64,000 bases of DNA from Clostridiaceae bacterium (GCA_012840395.1 DULL01000066.1:1-64000); one strand, 5' to 3'; positions 35,866-44,776 are shown, counted from the stretch's first letter. The notes: generated by a model from the sequence alone, not told the origin. Program-made: numbers and translations.

Positions 35866-37050
35866 TTACAGTCTTGCTACTCCAGACTTTCTTGCTGCTT
35901 CTGCCACTGCTTTTGCAACTGCGGGTGCAACTCTTTCATCAAAAGGAGCAGGGATGATATATTCAGGAGACAATTCTTTTTCATCAATTAAATTTGCGAT
36001 AGCATATGCTGCAGCAATCTTCATATCATCGTTAATATCAGAAGCACGTACATCAAATGCACCACGGAAAACACCTGGGAAGGCAAGTACATTGTTAATC
36101 TGGTTTGGAAAATCGCTTCTGCCTGTACCAACTACTTTAGCTCCGGCAGCAATAGCTTTATCAGGCATAATTTCAGGTATAGGATTTGCCATGGCAAAAA
36201 CAATAGCGTCTTTATTCATTGACTTTACCATTTCTTCTGTTAGCGTATCAGGTCCGGATACTCCAATAAATACATCGGCACCTTTAATTACATCTCCAAG
36301 AGAACCTTTCTTCATCATTCTATTAGATATAGCTGCCATTTCTGCTTTAATTGGATTTAAATCTTCACGGCCTTCATATATAGCTCCTTTGCGGTCGCAA
36401 AGAACCACATCCTTAAGGCCGAGAGCCATAAGAAGCTTGACTATAGCAATACCGGCTGCACCTGCTCCGTTACATACAACACTTATTTCATCAATCTTTT
36501 TACCGCAAATCTTAAGAGCATTTACTAAAGCTGCCAATGTAACAATAGCTGTTCCATGTTGATCATCGTGGAAAATCGGAATATCACAACGTTCCTTAAG
36601 TTTCTTTTCAATTTCAAAGCAGCGGGGAGCTGAAATATCTTCAAGATTTACTCCGCCAAAGCTTCCGGAAATTAACACTATAGTATTGACAATTTCATCT
36701 ACATCCTTGGATTTTATACAAAGAGGGAAAGCATCTACATTACCGAAAGTTTTAAAAAGAACACATTTTCCTTCCATAACCGGCATTCCTGCCTCCGGTC
36801 CGATGTCTCCAAGACCAAGAACAGCAGTACCGTCAGTTACCACTAGAGCCATGTTCCAACGTCTTGTTAGTTCATAAGATTTATTAATATCTTTTTGTAT
36901 TTCGAGACAAGGAGTAGCTACTCCAGGGGTGTATGCCAAGGATAGATCATGCTTATCCTTTACTGATACAGTAGGAACTATTTGAATTTTACCTTTAACG
37001 TTATAATGCAGCTGAAGACTTTCTTCTGCAATAGTCATCTTTTTATCCAT
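35866..37050 (-). CDS. NAD(P)-dependent malic enzyme
   Basis: 394 residues, the size of small bacterial malic enzymes that convert malate to pyruvate and CO2. Visible are the N-terminal SLAYTPGVATPC, VVTDGTAVLGLGDIGPEAG (Tyr and catalytic region), FHDDQHGTAIV with metal-binding Asp residues, and a Rossmann GAGAAG. The ribosome site is GGAGG before ATG. It is monocistronic, reading leftward, with its own terminator. Confidence 0.95.
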   Translation of the reverse strand: MDKKMTIAEESLQLHYNVKGKIQIVPTVSVKDKHDLSLAYTPGVATPCLEIQKDINKSYELTRRWNMALVVTDGTAVLGLGDIGPEAGMPVMEGKCVLFKTFGNVDAFPLCIKSKDVDEIVNTIVLISGSFGGVNLEDISAPRCFEIEKKLKERCDIPIFHDDQHGTAIVTLAALVNALKICGKKIDEISVVCNGAGAAGIAIVKLLMALGLKDVVLCDRKGAIYEGREDLNPIKAEMAAISNRMMKKGSLGDVIKGADVFIGVSGPDTLTEEMVKSMNKDAIVFAMANPIPEIMPDKAIAAGAKVVGTGRSDFPNQINNVLAFPGVFRGAFDVRASDINDDMKIAAAYAIANLIDEKELSPEYIIPAPFDERVAPAVAKAVAEAARKSGVARL

Positions 37051-37360
37051 TTATGTACTCCTCCAATCATATGTAATTATTTCTAAATATATCATTTTGG
37101 CATGTTTTATTCAAGTTATGTATGAAACAGATCAAAATTATTTTTGTTTGCTTATAACAACATTTTAATTATACTCAGCCGTTTTGTGGTAAATAAATAT
37201 ATAGAGGTTGGGGAACTTATACTTAATTCGTTGTGCTAACTTTATAAAGGTATATGCGTTATTTATTAATAACATGAGTTTCGTTTAGCGCAAGTAACTG
37301 TGTATTAGGTATATTATTTTAAGCTTTTTTACCTAATTATGAAGCAAGGAGGTTATAGAT
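37051..37360. other. intergenic, no gene seen
   Basis: An AT-rich gap between the divergent malic enzyme and ATP-cone genes. It should hold both promoters, but I cannot point to a convincing pair. No open frame is supported. Confidence 0.45.
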
Positions 37361-37777
37361 ATGGAAAATAGTGTATATGAACAGCTTGTTAATTTTATTG
37401 TTGAGATTTGTAAAAGCAAAAATATTAAGGCTCCTGAAGCAGCAGAGTTATTTGAAAGGCTTAGGATTGACGTATTAGAAAAGCTTTTGGAAAACTCAAA
37501 TGTTTTCTATGTTTTAAAAAATGACGGCAGGCTTGAGGTTTTTGATGAAGAAAAACTTTTTATTAGTATAGCCAATGCATCTGATGAAATAAACCAGCCA
37601 TTGACAAAAAGTGATATAAACAATGTGGTTGCTATGATAGTTAATTCTGCAGTTAACGGAAATAACCGCAGCAGGATTATTACATCTAAAAAAATACGTA
37701 AAGCAGTTCTGGAATCTCTAAATAACATGGGCTTCCAAAATGTCGGCAGAAGCTTTAGTAATTATATAAAGGTATAA
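37361..37777 (+). CDS. ATP-cone domain protein
   Basis: 138 residues. Residues about 48-135 (VLKNDGRLEVFDEEKLFISI through IRKAVLESLNNMGF) resemble an ATP-cone, the nucleotide-sensing module of ribonucleotide reductases and NrdR. The N-terminal 45 residues are helical. There is no zinc ribbon, so it is not NrdR itself. A stand-alone nucleotide sensor is plausible; targets are unknown. The ribosome site AAGGAGG is strong. A large hairpin follows. Confidence 0.72.
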   Translation: MENSVYEQLVNFIVEICKSKNIKAPEAAELFERLRIDVLEKLLENSNVFYVLKNDGRLEVFDEEKLFISIANASDEINQPLTKSDINNVVAMIVNSAVNGNNRSRIITSKKIRKAVLESLNNMGFQNVGRSFSNYIKV

Positions 37778-37783
37778 AATATC

Positions 37784-37899
37784 AGGCATGGGAAATAGCA
37801 TTGGGAAGATTCCGGGGAAGATCTTATGTCTAAACTGATTTTGCCTGTACTGCCGGTTTTTTTGTTACCCGGATTTAGTGAGCTATTCCTGCCATGCCT
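37784..37899. repeat. 116-nt nested hairpin, possible structured RNA
   Basis: Three nested paired segments: AGGCATGG (37784-37791) with CCATGCCT (37892-37899), AATAGC (37794-37799) with GCTATT (37882-37887), and a TCCGGG/CCCGGA pair (37811-37816 with 37868-37873). It sits between the ATP-cone gene and the leftward LysM-GH18 gene. It could be a terminator, a structured RNA or a decayed mobile repeat. Confidence 0.5.
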
Positions 37900-37974
37900 T
37901 TATTTGAGGAGGTTAAAGTATGCATGAAGCCTACTTCAGGAATATATGGTTTTAATTACAATTAAATACAAAAT

Positions 37975-39255
37975 TTATAAGACTTTAACTATATCAAATA
38001 CAGAGCTCAACACAAGCCAGTTCTGTGGGAAGTACCGGCCAATGGTCCAGTAACTCAGACCGCCAACTCTAAATCTGTTTGCCAGTGTAAATTTTGCAAG
38101 CATGCTGTTTGCGTCCTCAAACCATACTACATGCTGCCTGCCGTTGCTGTCATAATAGTAAAAGAATGGCGCCTGGGATATGGCATCATACTGTATATTG
38201 GCGCCTACCCTTGCTGCAAGATCAACAGCACCAACATTTGAGATTACCTGTGCAGCCGTTCCCGGAGTAAAAGGCAGAGTCCAGTCATATCCATAGTTTG
38301 GTATTCCCATAAAGATTTTTTCGTTAGGTATTTCGGTAACTGCGTATTCAAGGACTCTTCTTACTTCGTTAATTGGAGCTACCGCCATGGGAGGACCATA
38401 AGTATAACCCCATTCGTATGTCATAAGTATTACATGATCTACCAGAAGACCGTGAACAGGATAATCATGCGCCTCATATAGCAATCCTTGCTGGCTTGCT
38501 GATATTTTGGGGGCAAGAGCTGTTGTTATCTGATACCCCAGTGGCCTTAGGGTATTTACAATTCTTCTGAGAAAATTGTTATAACTTTCTCTGTCATAGG
38601 GATATATATATTCAAAGTCTATATCCAGGCCATAGTAATTTTTGTTTCTTAGAGTTGTAAGTATATTGTTTACCAGATTATCCTGAGCAGTGGCATTAGT
38701 AAGTACAGAATGAGCAATATCACTGTTGAATCCAGCACCTTCTTCAGTATTGGTTATAACCATCAACGGCGCGGTACCTGCTGCTCTTGCGGCATCTATC
38801 AAAGGTTGATCAGGAATTGTTGAGAGGCTTCCATCTTCACGAACCGAATAGCTGAAAATACTTAGATAAGTCAGATAAGGCAGTGTTTTTCTGAGTACCT
38901 CCCGGTCAGTTCCCGGATAAGCATAACCATTTACTTCAATAGGACCAAACTTAATATTTGTTGCAGGAATAATAATAACCTGGCCTACATATATCTGAGC
39001 GGGATTAGTAATATTAGGATTAGCAGACAAAATTGCATTCATGCTGACGCCAAATCTTCTGGAAATAGAGTATAATGAATCACCTGGCATGACAGTGTAA
39101 TTCATATCACCATTTAGTATAACAATGGTTTGCCCTACTACAAGCCTGTCAGGATTCTGCAATTCATTATCAGAAATAATCTTTTGGGCAGATACTCCAT
39201 ACATTCTCGAAATAGAATATATACTATCTCCTGGCCTAACTACATGAATTCTCAA
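37975..39255 (-). CDS. spore GH18 enzyme with two LysM domains
   Basis: 426 residues from a TTG start (AGGAGTG 8 nt upstream; a GTG 9 nt further up is too close to that site). Two LysM repeats (about 2-47 and 51-97) and a GH18 barrel (105-426) with the catalytic E215 in GLDIDFEYI. It resembles the three-LysM enzyme at 26437, with the same overall plan (for example VREDGSL and LLYEAHDY). A SleL/YaaH-like role in spore wall or cortex hydrolysis is likely. Confidence 0.9.
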   Translation of the reverse strand: MRIHVVRPGDSIYSISRMYGVSAQKIISDNELQNPDRLVVGQTIVILNGDMNYTVMPGDSLYSISRRFGVSMNAILSANPNITNPAQIYVGQVIIIPATNIKFGPIEVNGYAYPGTDREVLRKTLPYLTYLSIFSYSVREDGSLSTIPDQPLIDAARAAGTAPLMVITNTEEGAGFNSDIAHSVLTNATAQDNLVNNILTTLRNKNYYGLDIDFEYIYPYDRESYNNFLRRIVNTLRPLGYQITTALAPKISASQQGLLYEAHDYPVHGLLVDHVILMTYEWGYTYGPPMAVAPINEVRRVLEYAVTEIPNEKIFMGIPNYGYDWTLPFTPGTAAQVISNVGAVDLAARVGANIQYDAISQAPFFYYYDSNGRQHVVWFEDANSMLAKFTLANRFRVGGLSYWTIGRYFPQNWLVLSSVFDIVKVL

Positions 39256-39384
39256 GGAAATCACACTCCTATTCTCTTTAGTTTATTATATTCAGGTTGA
39301 CAATAAATAGTTACCTTCCTCAGTCTGTATTTGGGTTATTTGTGAAGAGCAAAAAAAGTTCTTCAATATTTTTCAATAATAAGG

Positions 39385-39431
39385 TATAATATTTCTGTAA
39401 TTATTATAAGGTAATAATACCAGGTATTATT
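39385..39431 (+). promoter_or_regulatory. -10 box and FapR-like palindrome, first acyl-CoA ligase
   Basis: TATAAT (39385-39390) is followed by the palindrome AATAATACC-A-GGTATTATT (39413-39431). As I recall the Bacillus FapR operator (ATTAGTACCTAGTCTTAATT), 14 of 20 positions agree. A second such site precedes the paralogous ligase. Confidence 0.5.
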
Positions 39432-39471
39432 TTTATTTATTATATCTTACTCAGAGTAGGAGGAGATTATA

Positions 39472-41322
39472 TTGGATAAGGGTATAAGCATTTATTATCA
39501 GGACGGAAGAAAAATAGTTAAGGGATTAGGATACTATGAGGCTTCAGGAGTAAAAGACCTTAAAGAACTTGTAAAAAAGAGCGCAAAAAAATATGGTAAT
39601 TCTGTTGGTTTTAAATTTAAGGATAGTAATGGCAGAATAGTAGGAAAAACTTATAATGAGTTCGATCAGGATGTGGATACCCTAGGTACAGCTTTGATTT
39701 CTTTAGGACTGAAAGAGAAACATATAGCAATCATAGGTGAAAACAGGTATGAATGGGCTGTTTGCTATTTTTCTGTAGTTAACGGTACCGGTGTAGTTGT
39801 ACCGCTTGATAAAAATCTTCCCAAAAATGAAGTAGAGAATCTAATTGAACGTGGGAAGATTGAAGCTATTTTTTACAGCAGAACTTTCCACTCTATGATG
39901 ATAGAAATTGCTCAGGTAAATAGCAGAGTAAAATATTTTATTTGTATGGATGAAATACCAGATATAAATAATAATGATTCAAAGTTCGTTACCTTAAATA
40001 CTCTTAAAGAAAAAGGAAAAACTCTACTTGAATCAGGGGACAGGAACTTTGTTGATGCTGAAATTGACAGAAACAAGATGTCTCTGCTTTTTTTCACGTC
40101 AGGTACAACAAGCATATCAAAAGGAGTTATGCTGTCCCATGCTAATGTTGCCAGCAATGTAACAAGTGTAACAACTGTTATTCATGCGGATCAAAATGAT
40201 GTTTTTCTTTCGATTCTGCCACTTCATCATACCTATGAAAACACTGTGGGCATGCTGGCCATGATAAATTTTGGCACTTGTATAGCCTATTGTGAAGGGA
40301 TAAGATATATAGCCCAGAATATATTAGAATTTGGAGTAACTATACTAATAGGGGTTCCTGCAATATTTGAAGCAATATACAAAAAGCTTAATGAAGGAAT
40401 TAAAAAATCAGGAAAAGCAGGTCTGATAAAAGTATTGTTAGTAATATCGGAAACACTTAGATTTTTTGGAATTGATATAAGAAGAAAAATTTTTAAGCCA
40501 ATATTCGATAAACTTGGCCCTAAATTAAGACTTGGAGTAAGCGGTGCCGCTCCTATAGATCCCAAAGTTATAAAAGGTTTTAATGCATTAGGATACAATC
40601 TTATGGAAGGATATGGCCTTACAGAAGCTTCTCCTATTGTTGCAACAAATAATGACTTTGTTAACCGCCCCGGAACCATAGGATATCCAATGGGAGGAAT
40701 TGAAGTCGCTATAGATAATCCTGATGAAAATGGAATTGGAGAAATTATAGTCCGTGGGGATAATGTAATGTTAGGTTATTACGAAGAGCCGATTGCTACG
40801 CAAGAAGCCATTGATAAAGACGGATGGTTAAGGACAGGTGATGTAGGATTTATTGACAAGGACGGATTTATTAAGATTACCGGCCGTATTAAATCCATGA
40901 TAGTTCTGACTAATGGGAAAAAAGCATTTCCTGAGGAATATGAAATATTGCTTAATAAACTTCCAGGAGTCAAGGAATCTTTTGTTTGGGGAAACAAAGC
41001 ACCTGATGGAGATATACAGGTATGTGCAAAATTGGTAGTTGATAAAGAAAGAATGGTACTTGATAAAGGGTATATGCCCTCAGAGGAAGAGATGGCCAGA
41101 GAATATGAAGCTGCTATCAAGGAAATTAACAAGAGAATACCCCAATACAAAATAATACGTTATTTCTTAATCACTTATGAAGAACTTGTGAAAACAACTA
41201 CTCTTAAAACCAAGAGGTCTGTTGAGCAGGAAAAAGTAAAAGCAATGTTGGAGAAAGCAGGATTGGAAATCAGAAAGGCTTCAGGCAAAGTAATAGAAAA
41301 ACTATGCGGTGATACGCAGTAA
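39472..41322 (+). CDS. long-chain acyl-CoA synthetase-like AMP ligase
   Basis: 616 residues of the ANL superfamily. It has the P-loop-like LLFFTSGTTSISKG motif near 205, GYGLTEASP and WLRTGDVGFIDKDG. This branch activates long-chain fatty acids to acyl-AMP and then acyl-CoA. The start is TTG with GGAGGAG. Its first 35 residues and whole length align with the gene at 42053, so the two are duplicates. A FapR-like palindrome lies in its leader. Confidence 0.92.
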   Translation: MDKGISIYYQDGRKIVKGLGYYEASGVKDLKELVKKSAKKYGNSVGFKFKDSNGRIVGKTYNEFDQDVDTLGTALISLGLKEKHIAIIGENRYEWAVCYFSVVNGTGVVVPLDKNLPKNEVENLIERGKIEAIFYSRTFHSMMIEIAQVNSRVKYFICMDEIPDINNNDSKFVTLNTLKEKGKTLLESGDRNFVDAEIDRNKMSLLFFTSGTTSISKGVMLSHANVASNVTSVTTVIHADQNDVFLSILPLHHTYENTVGMLAMINFGTCIAYCEGIRYIAQNILEFGVTILIGVPAIFEAIYKKLNEGIKKSGKAGLIKVLLVISETLRFFGIDIRRKIFKPIFDKLGPKLRLGVSGAAPIDPKVIKGFNALGYNLMEGYGLTEASPIVATNNDFVNRPGTIGYPMGGIEVAIDNPDENGIGEIIVRGDNVMLGYYEEPIATQEAIDKDGWLRTGDVGFIDKDGFIKITGRIKSMIVLTNGKKAFPEEYEILLNKLPGVKESFVWGNKAPDGDIQVCAKLVVDKERMVLDKGYMPSEEEMAREYEAAIKEINKRIPQYKIIRYFLITYEELVKTTTLKTKRSVEQEKVKAMLEKAGLEIRKASGKVIEKLCGDTQ

Positions 41323-41415
41323 GACCATGAGAAATAAAATATGAAGTAATATAAATAACATCAGGAATTTTATTGAAATATTAGGAATATTTTTTATTAA
41401 ATTTGAAAATATTTA

Positions 41416-41444
41416 TTGTATTACTGTTATATTTGTGTTATAAT
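41416..41444 (+). promoter_or_regulatory. sigma-A promoter of zinc-ribbon gene
   Basis: TTGTAT (41416-41421), 17-nt spacer, TATAAT (41439-41444). It implies a leader of about 110 nt, long for a 63-codon gene. Confidence 0.6.
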
Positions 41445-41493
41445 ATCTTAGCTAAGTACTCAGTATTAGCATTGGATTAATTTTCAGACAATG

Positions 41494-41554
41494 CCTCCTT
41501 AAATAAATGGAGCAAAGTGTCAAGAAGAATTAATTCCAAATATATTTAAGGAGG
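41494..41554 (+). promoter_or_regulatory. leader sequence that can mask the ribosome site
   Basis: CCTCCTTAAATA (41494-41505) is the exact reverse complement of TATTTAAGGAGG (41543-41554), which contains the ribosome binding site of the zinc-ribbon gene. Pairing would close a 12-bp stem with a 37-nt loop and hide the site. Translation could therefore depend on temperature, a ligand, an RNA chaperone or a trans-acting RNA. Confidence 0.6.
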
Positions 41555-41562
41555 TATATAGA

Positions 41563-41754
41563 ATGGCTGATAAGAAAATTATATGCAAGGATTGTAATAG
41601 TGAGTTTATATTCACAGAAGGTGAACAGGCTTTTTACAGGGAAAAAGGTTTTGAGAATGATCCTCAAAGATGTCCTGAGTGCAGGAGGGCAAGAAAACAG
41701 CAAAGAAATAGCTTTAACAGTAACAGAAGCAAAAGTTATGGCAATAGATGGTAA
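41563..41754 (+). CDS. small zinc-ribbon protein
   Basis: 63 residues with two CxxC knuckles (C8-C11 in ICKDC and C37-C40 in RCPEC), a typical treble-clef or zinc-ribbon of the zf-trcl type, and a basic Asn/Arg/Ser-rich tail. Such proteins are common in Firmicutes, and a nucleic-acid-binding or stress role is plausible. The ribosome site AAGGAGG is optimal but can be masked by the leader. A terminator (41762-41785) ends it. It is sandwiched between two duplicated ligases. Confidence 0.85.
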   Translation: MADKKIICKDCNSEFIFTEGEQAFYREKGFENDPQRCPECRRARKQQRNSFNSNRSKSYGNRW

Positions 41755-41761
41755 TGGAGCA

Positions 41762-41785
41762 AAAGAGAGGGTAAAACCTCTCTTT
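41762..41785 (+). terminator. intrinsic terminator of zinc-ribbon gene
   Basis: A 9-bp stem (AAAGAGAGG at 41762-41770 with CCTCTCTTT at 41777-41785) and a T-run. Confidence 0.85.
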
Positions 41786-41932
41786 TTTATATTGTACTAG
41801 TTATTGATCATGAGGTTTTAATATGAATTTCATATAATTTTAGTGTAAAAAATTTTCAAAAAATTTTTAAAAATCTCTTCAATATTTATCGAGTTTAAGG
41901 TATGATATAACATAATAAAATTATTATAAGAT

Positions 41933-41952
41933 AATAGTACCAAGTAATAATT
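41933..41952 (+). promoter_or_regulatory. FapR-like site before second acyl-CoA ligase
   Basis: AATAGTACCAAGTAATAATT agrees with the remembered Bacillus FapR operator at 16 of 20 positions. A homologous stretch surrounds it and the first ligase's site (ATTATTATAAG on the left of both), so promoter and operator were duplicated together with the gene. Confidence 0.5.
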
Positions 41953-42052
41953 TTGTTTATTATTATCTGTTTATGGGTATATAACTGAAAATATGAAAAA
42001 ATTGCCATTAGGTATTAAATTAGAGTTTTATAGGTAGAAAGGTTGGTTTAAT

Positions 42053-43924
42053 TTGGTAAGAGGTATAAGTATTTCAATTGAAAACGGAAGAAGAATAATA
42101 AAAGGCTTAGGTTATTATGGCAAAAAGAACATAAGAGACCTTAAAGAAGTAGTAAAATCCAGTGCAAAAAAGTATGGAGACGCTGTAGGATTTAAGTTTA
42201 AGAATAAGGATAATAAGATTGTAACTAAAACTTATAAAGAGTTTGATGAAGATATAGATGCATTAGGTACAGCTTTAATATCACGGGGACTTAAAGATTC
42301 TCATATAGCAATAATAAGTGAAAACAGGTATGAATGGGCTGTATGCTATTATTCTGTAGTAAACGGAACCGGAGTGGTGGTTCCATTAGACAGAAACCTT
42401 CCTTCCAATGAAGTCCGAAATCTTATTGATAGAGGAAAGATTGAGGGTATTTTTTATAGCGGTGATTTCCATCCCATGATGATAGAAATTGCAAAAGTAA
42501 ACAATACAATAAGATACTTTATATGTATGGATGATTACTCTGTTGCTGGTAATGCTGATAAAAGGTTTGTTTCTTTAGGCACATTGATGGAAGAAGGGAA
42601 ATCTTTACTTCAGTCAGGAGATAAATCATTTGTTGAGGCTCCCATTGACAGAAACAAAATGTCCATGCTGTTGTTCACTTCTGGTACAACGAGCACCTCC
42701 AAAGGAGTTATGTTGTCTCATGCAAATATAACAAGCAATATTGCAGGAGTAGCTGCTTCAGTATATGCGGGAATTGGAGATGTGCACCTTTCTCTTTTAC
42801 CGCTTCATCATACCTATGAAAATACATTGGGAATGTCACATATGATCTACCGTGGAGTCTGTATAGCCTACTGCCAGGGAATAAAACATATTGCCCAGAA
42901 TATTAAAGAATTTGGAGTAACTATATTAATTGCTGTTCCGGCGATTTTTGAAGCGATATATAAGAGGTTGAACGATGGAATAAAAAAATCCGGGAAAGAA
43001 AAGCTTGTGAATGCCCTTATTAAGGTGTCAGAGGCATTGCGGTTTGTGAAAATTGACTTGAGAAGAAAGCTGTTTAAAAGCATTTTCGACCAGCTGGGAC
43101 CAAAATTAAGGCTTGGTATCTGTGGCGCAGCTCCACTTAACCCAGAGATTATCAAAGGTTTTGATAAATTTGGTTTAAGAATATTAGAAGGATATGGGCT
43201 TACGGAAACATCCCCTCTTGTTTCAGGGAACAATGACTTTGTAAACAAACCAGGTACTGTAGGTTATCCTATAGCAGGAGTGGAAGTTGCAATTGATTCT
43301 CCTGATGAAAATGGAGCAGGTGAAATAATTACCCGCGGAGAGAGTGTAATGCTGGGCTATTACGAAAACCCTGAAGCAACTGCTGAAGTTATTGATAAAG
43401 ATGGCTGGTTTAGGACAGGGGATGTAGGAATTATTGACGAAAGTGGAACAATGAAAATAACAGGCAGAGTTAAGTCTATGATAGTATTGTCAAATGGTAA
43501 AAAGGCATTTCCTGAGGAATATGAAGAGCTGTTGAAGAATCTGCCGGCTGTAAAAGAGTCTTTTGTCTGGGGTAACCAATCTTCCAATGGTGAAGTTCAA
43601 GTATGTGCCAAATTGGTAATAGATAAAGAAAAACTGCAGCAGGAAACAGGACATATACCCTCAGAGGAGGAACTGGCTCTTCATTATGATGCCGCTATCA
43701 GGGAAATTAACAAGACCATGCCTCAGTATAAGATTATACGTTACTTCGTAATTACTTTTGAAGATCTTGTAAAGACAACAACATTGAAAATAAAAAGGTC
43801 TGTGGAGTATGAAAAAATAAGGACAATACTGGAAAAGACAGGTCTGGAGATGAGGAAGGCATCGGGCAGAGTTATAGATACTTTAATTAATCAAAATAAA
43901 AGTGCTGTTGAAACAAATAATTAA
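42053..43924 (+). CDS. long-chain acyl-CoA synthetase-like AMP ligase (paralogue)
   Basis: 623 residues, alignable with the 39472 gene over its whole length (LLFTSGTTSTSKG, EGYGLTETSP, WFRTGDVGIIDES). The start is TTG with AAAGGTTGG. Differences concentrate in the 150-200 and C-terminal regions, so substrate preference may differ. The product is probably acyl-CoA from fatty acids. The GlpP-like gene follows at 43978, which may share its transcript. Confidence 0.92.
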   Translation: MVRGISISIENGRRIIKGLGYYGKKNIRDLKEVVKSSAKKYGDAVGFKFKNKDNKIVTKTYKEFDEDIDALGTALISRGLKDSHIAIISENRYEWAVCYYSVVNGTGVVVPLDRNLPSNEVRNLIDRGKIEGIFYSGDFHPMMIEIAKVNNTIRYFICMDDYSVAGNADKRFVSLGTLMEEGKSLLQSGDKSFVEAPIDRNKMSMLLFTSGTTSTSKGVMLSHANITSNIAGVAASVYAGIGDVHLSLLPLHHTYENTLGMSHMIYRGVCIAYCQGIKHIAQNIKEFGVTILIAVPAIFEAIYKRLNDGIKKSGKEKLVNALIKVSEALRFVKIDLRRKLFKSIFDQLGPKLRLGICGAAPLNPEIIKGFDKFGLRILEGYGLTETSPLVSGNNDFVNKPGTVGYPIAGVEVAIDSPDENGAGEIITRGESVMLGYYENPEATAEVIDKDGWFRTGDVGIIDESGTMKITGRVKSMIVLSNGKKAFPEEYEELLKNLPAVKESFVWGNQSSNGEVQVCAKLVIDKEKLQQETGHIPSEEELALHYDAAIREINKTMPQYKIIRYFVITFEDLVKTTTLKIKRSVEYEKIRTILEKTGLEMRKASGRVIDTLINQNKSAVETNN

Positions 43925-43977
43925 CCTAATTCCGGATGAATAATTGCAGGCTGGTTATAGGATAGAAGGTGGGAAAA

Positions 43978-44547
43978 GTGGATAGAAATTTGCAGGAAAA
44001 AATCCTGGCAGAGTCGCCGGTTATACCGGCAATAAAGGATTACCAGGGTTTGGAAAGATGTATCGAGTCAGAAAGCAACATGGTTTTTATTTTATTCGGC
44101 GATATTTGCAGTATTTCTGATATTGTAACTAAGGTTAAAAACTCAGGTAAATATGCAATTGTACACATTGATTTGATAGAAGGGCTTTCTTCCAAGGATG
44201 TAGCTGTGGATTTTATAGTCAAATATACTAAAGCTGATGGCATAATATCTACAAAAAATAATTTAATCCGATATGCAAAAAGTAAAGGATTAATTACTAT
44301 ACAAAGATTTTTCCTGATTGATTCATTAGCTTTTTCAAACCTTTCAAAACATGCTTCCTATGAAGATGCAGACCTTATTGAAATACTGCCTGGTGTAATG
44401 CCAAATGTAATAAGCAAAGTTGTAAGGATTAGCAAGGTACCTGTCATCGCCGGAGGATTAATTACTGAGAAAGAGGATATTATCAGTGCTCTTTCAGCAG
44501 GTGCAACAGCAGTATCTACCACCAACTCTAAGGTTTGGTTTTTGTAG
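43978..44547 (+). CDS. glpP: glycerol-3-phosphate responsive antiterminator (GlpP family)
   Basis: 189 residues with the GlpP pattern: an N-terminal ESPVIPAIKD, VHIDLIEGLS near residue 65, the ADGIISTKNNLI block and C-terminal VIAGGLITEKEDIISALSAGATAVSTT. GlpP is a TIM-barrel-like protein that, with glycerol-3-phosphate, binds leader RNA and prevents termination of glycerol genes. A GTG at 43978 (AGGTGGG upstream) is preferred to a GTG at 43969. A candidate target leader lies 1.7 kb downstream. Confidence 0.88.
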   Translation: MDRNLQEKILAESPVIPAIKDYQGLERCIESESNMVFILFGDICSISDIVTKVKNSGKYAIVHIDLIEGLSSKDVAVDFIVKYTKADGIISTKNNLIRYAKSKGLITIQRFFLIDSLAFSNLSKHASYEDADLIEILPGVMPNVISKVVRISKVPVIAGGLITEKEDIISALSAGATAVSTTNSKVWFL

Positions 44548-44598
44548 AGTATATTATACAAACAACTCCAGGAATCAGTTGCTTACAGCAAATATTTA

Positions 44599-44639
44599 GC
44601 AAGAAATCTCCCATCCTTTGTAGATGGGAGATTTCTTGC
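44599..44639 (+). terminator. strong hairpin after glpP
   Basis: A perfect 17-bp stem (44599-44615 with 44623-44639) and a 7-nt loop. There is no long T-run, but the stem is exceptionally stable. It abuts the UroD remnant. Confidence 0.7.
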
Positions 44640-44641
44640 TG

Positions 44642-44776
44642 ATGCTTATGTTAAAAGAAAAATTCAGTGGAGGATATTTCTTTAGCCCATCTCATAGAAT
44701 TCAACCTGATACTCCTATAGAGAACATTATAGCTATGTATGAGACGGCAAAAAATTATTGTCCATATGGAACATAA
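44642..44776 (+). pseudogene. uroporphyrinogen decarboxylase family, 3' remnant
   Basis: 45 codons to a TAA whose translation contains GGYFFSPSHRIQPDTPIENI and AMYETAKNY. This is the typical C-terminal end of UroD/methyltransferase family proteins, which are about 340-370 residues. The rest of the gene is missing, and a hairpin abuts its 5' side. There is no ribosome site. It is most likely a deletion remnant. Confidence 0.75.

Noticed and set aside
35954-36562. 202-codon frame on the plus strand
   Set aside because: Antisense to the malic enzyme gene, low-complexity composition and no ribosome site.
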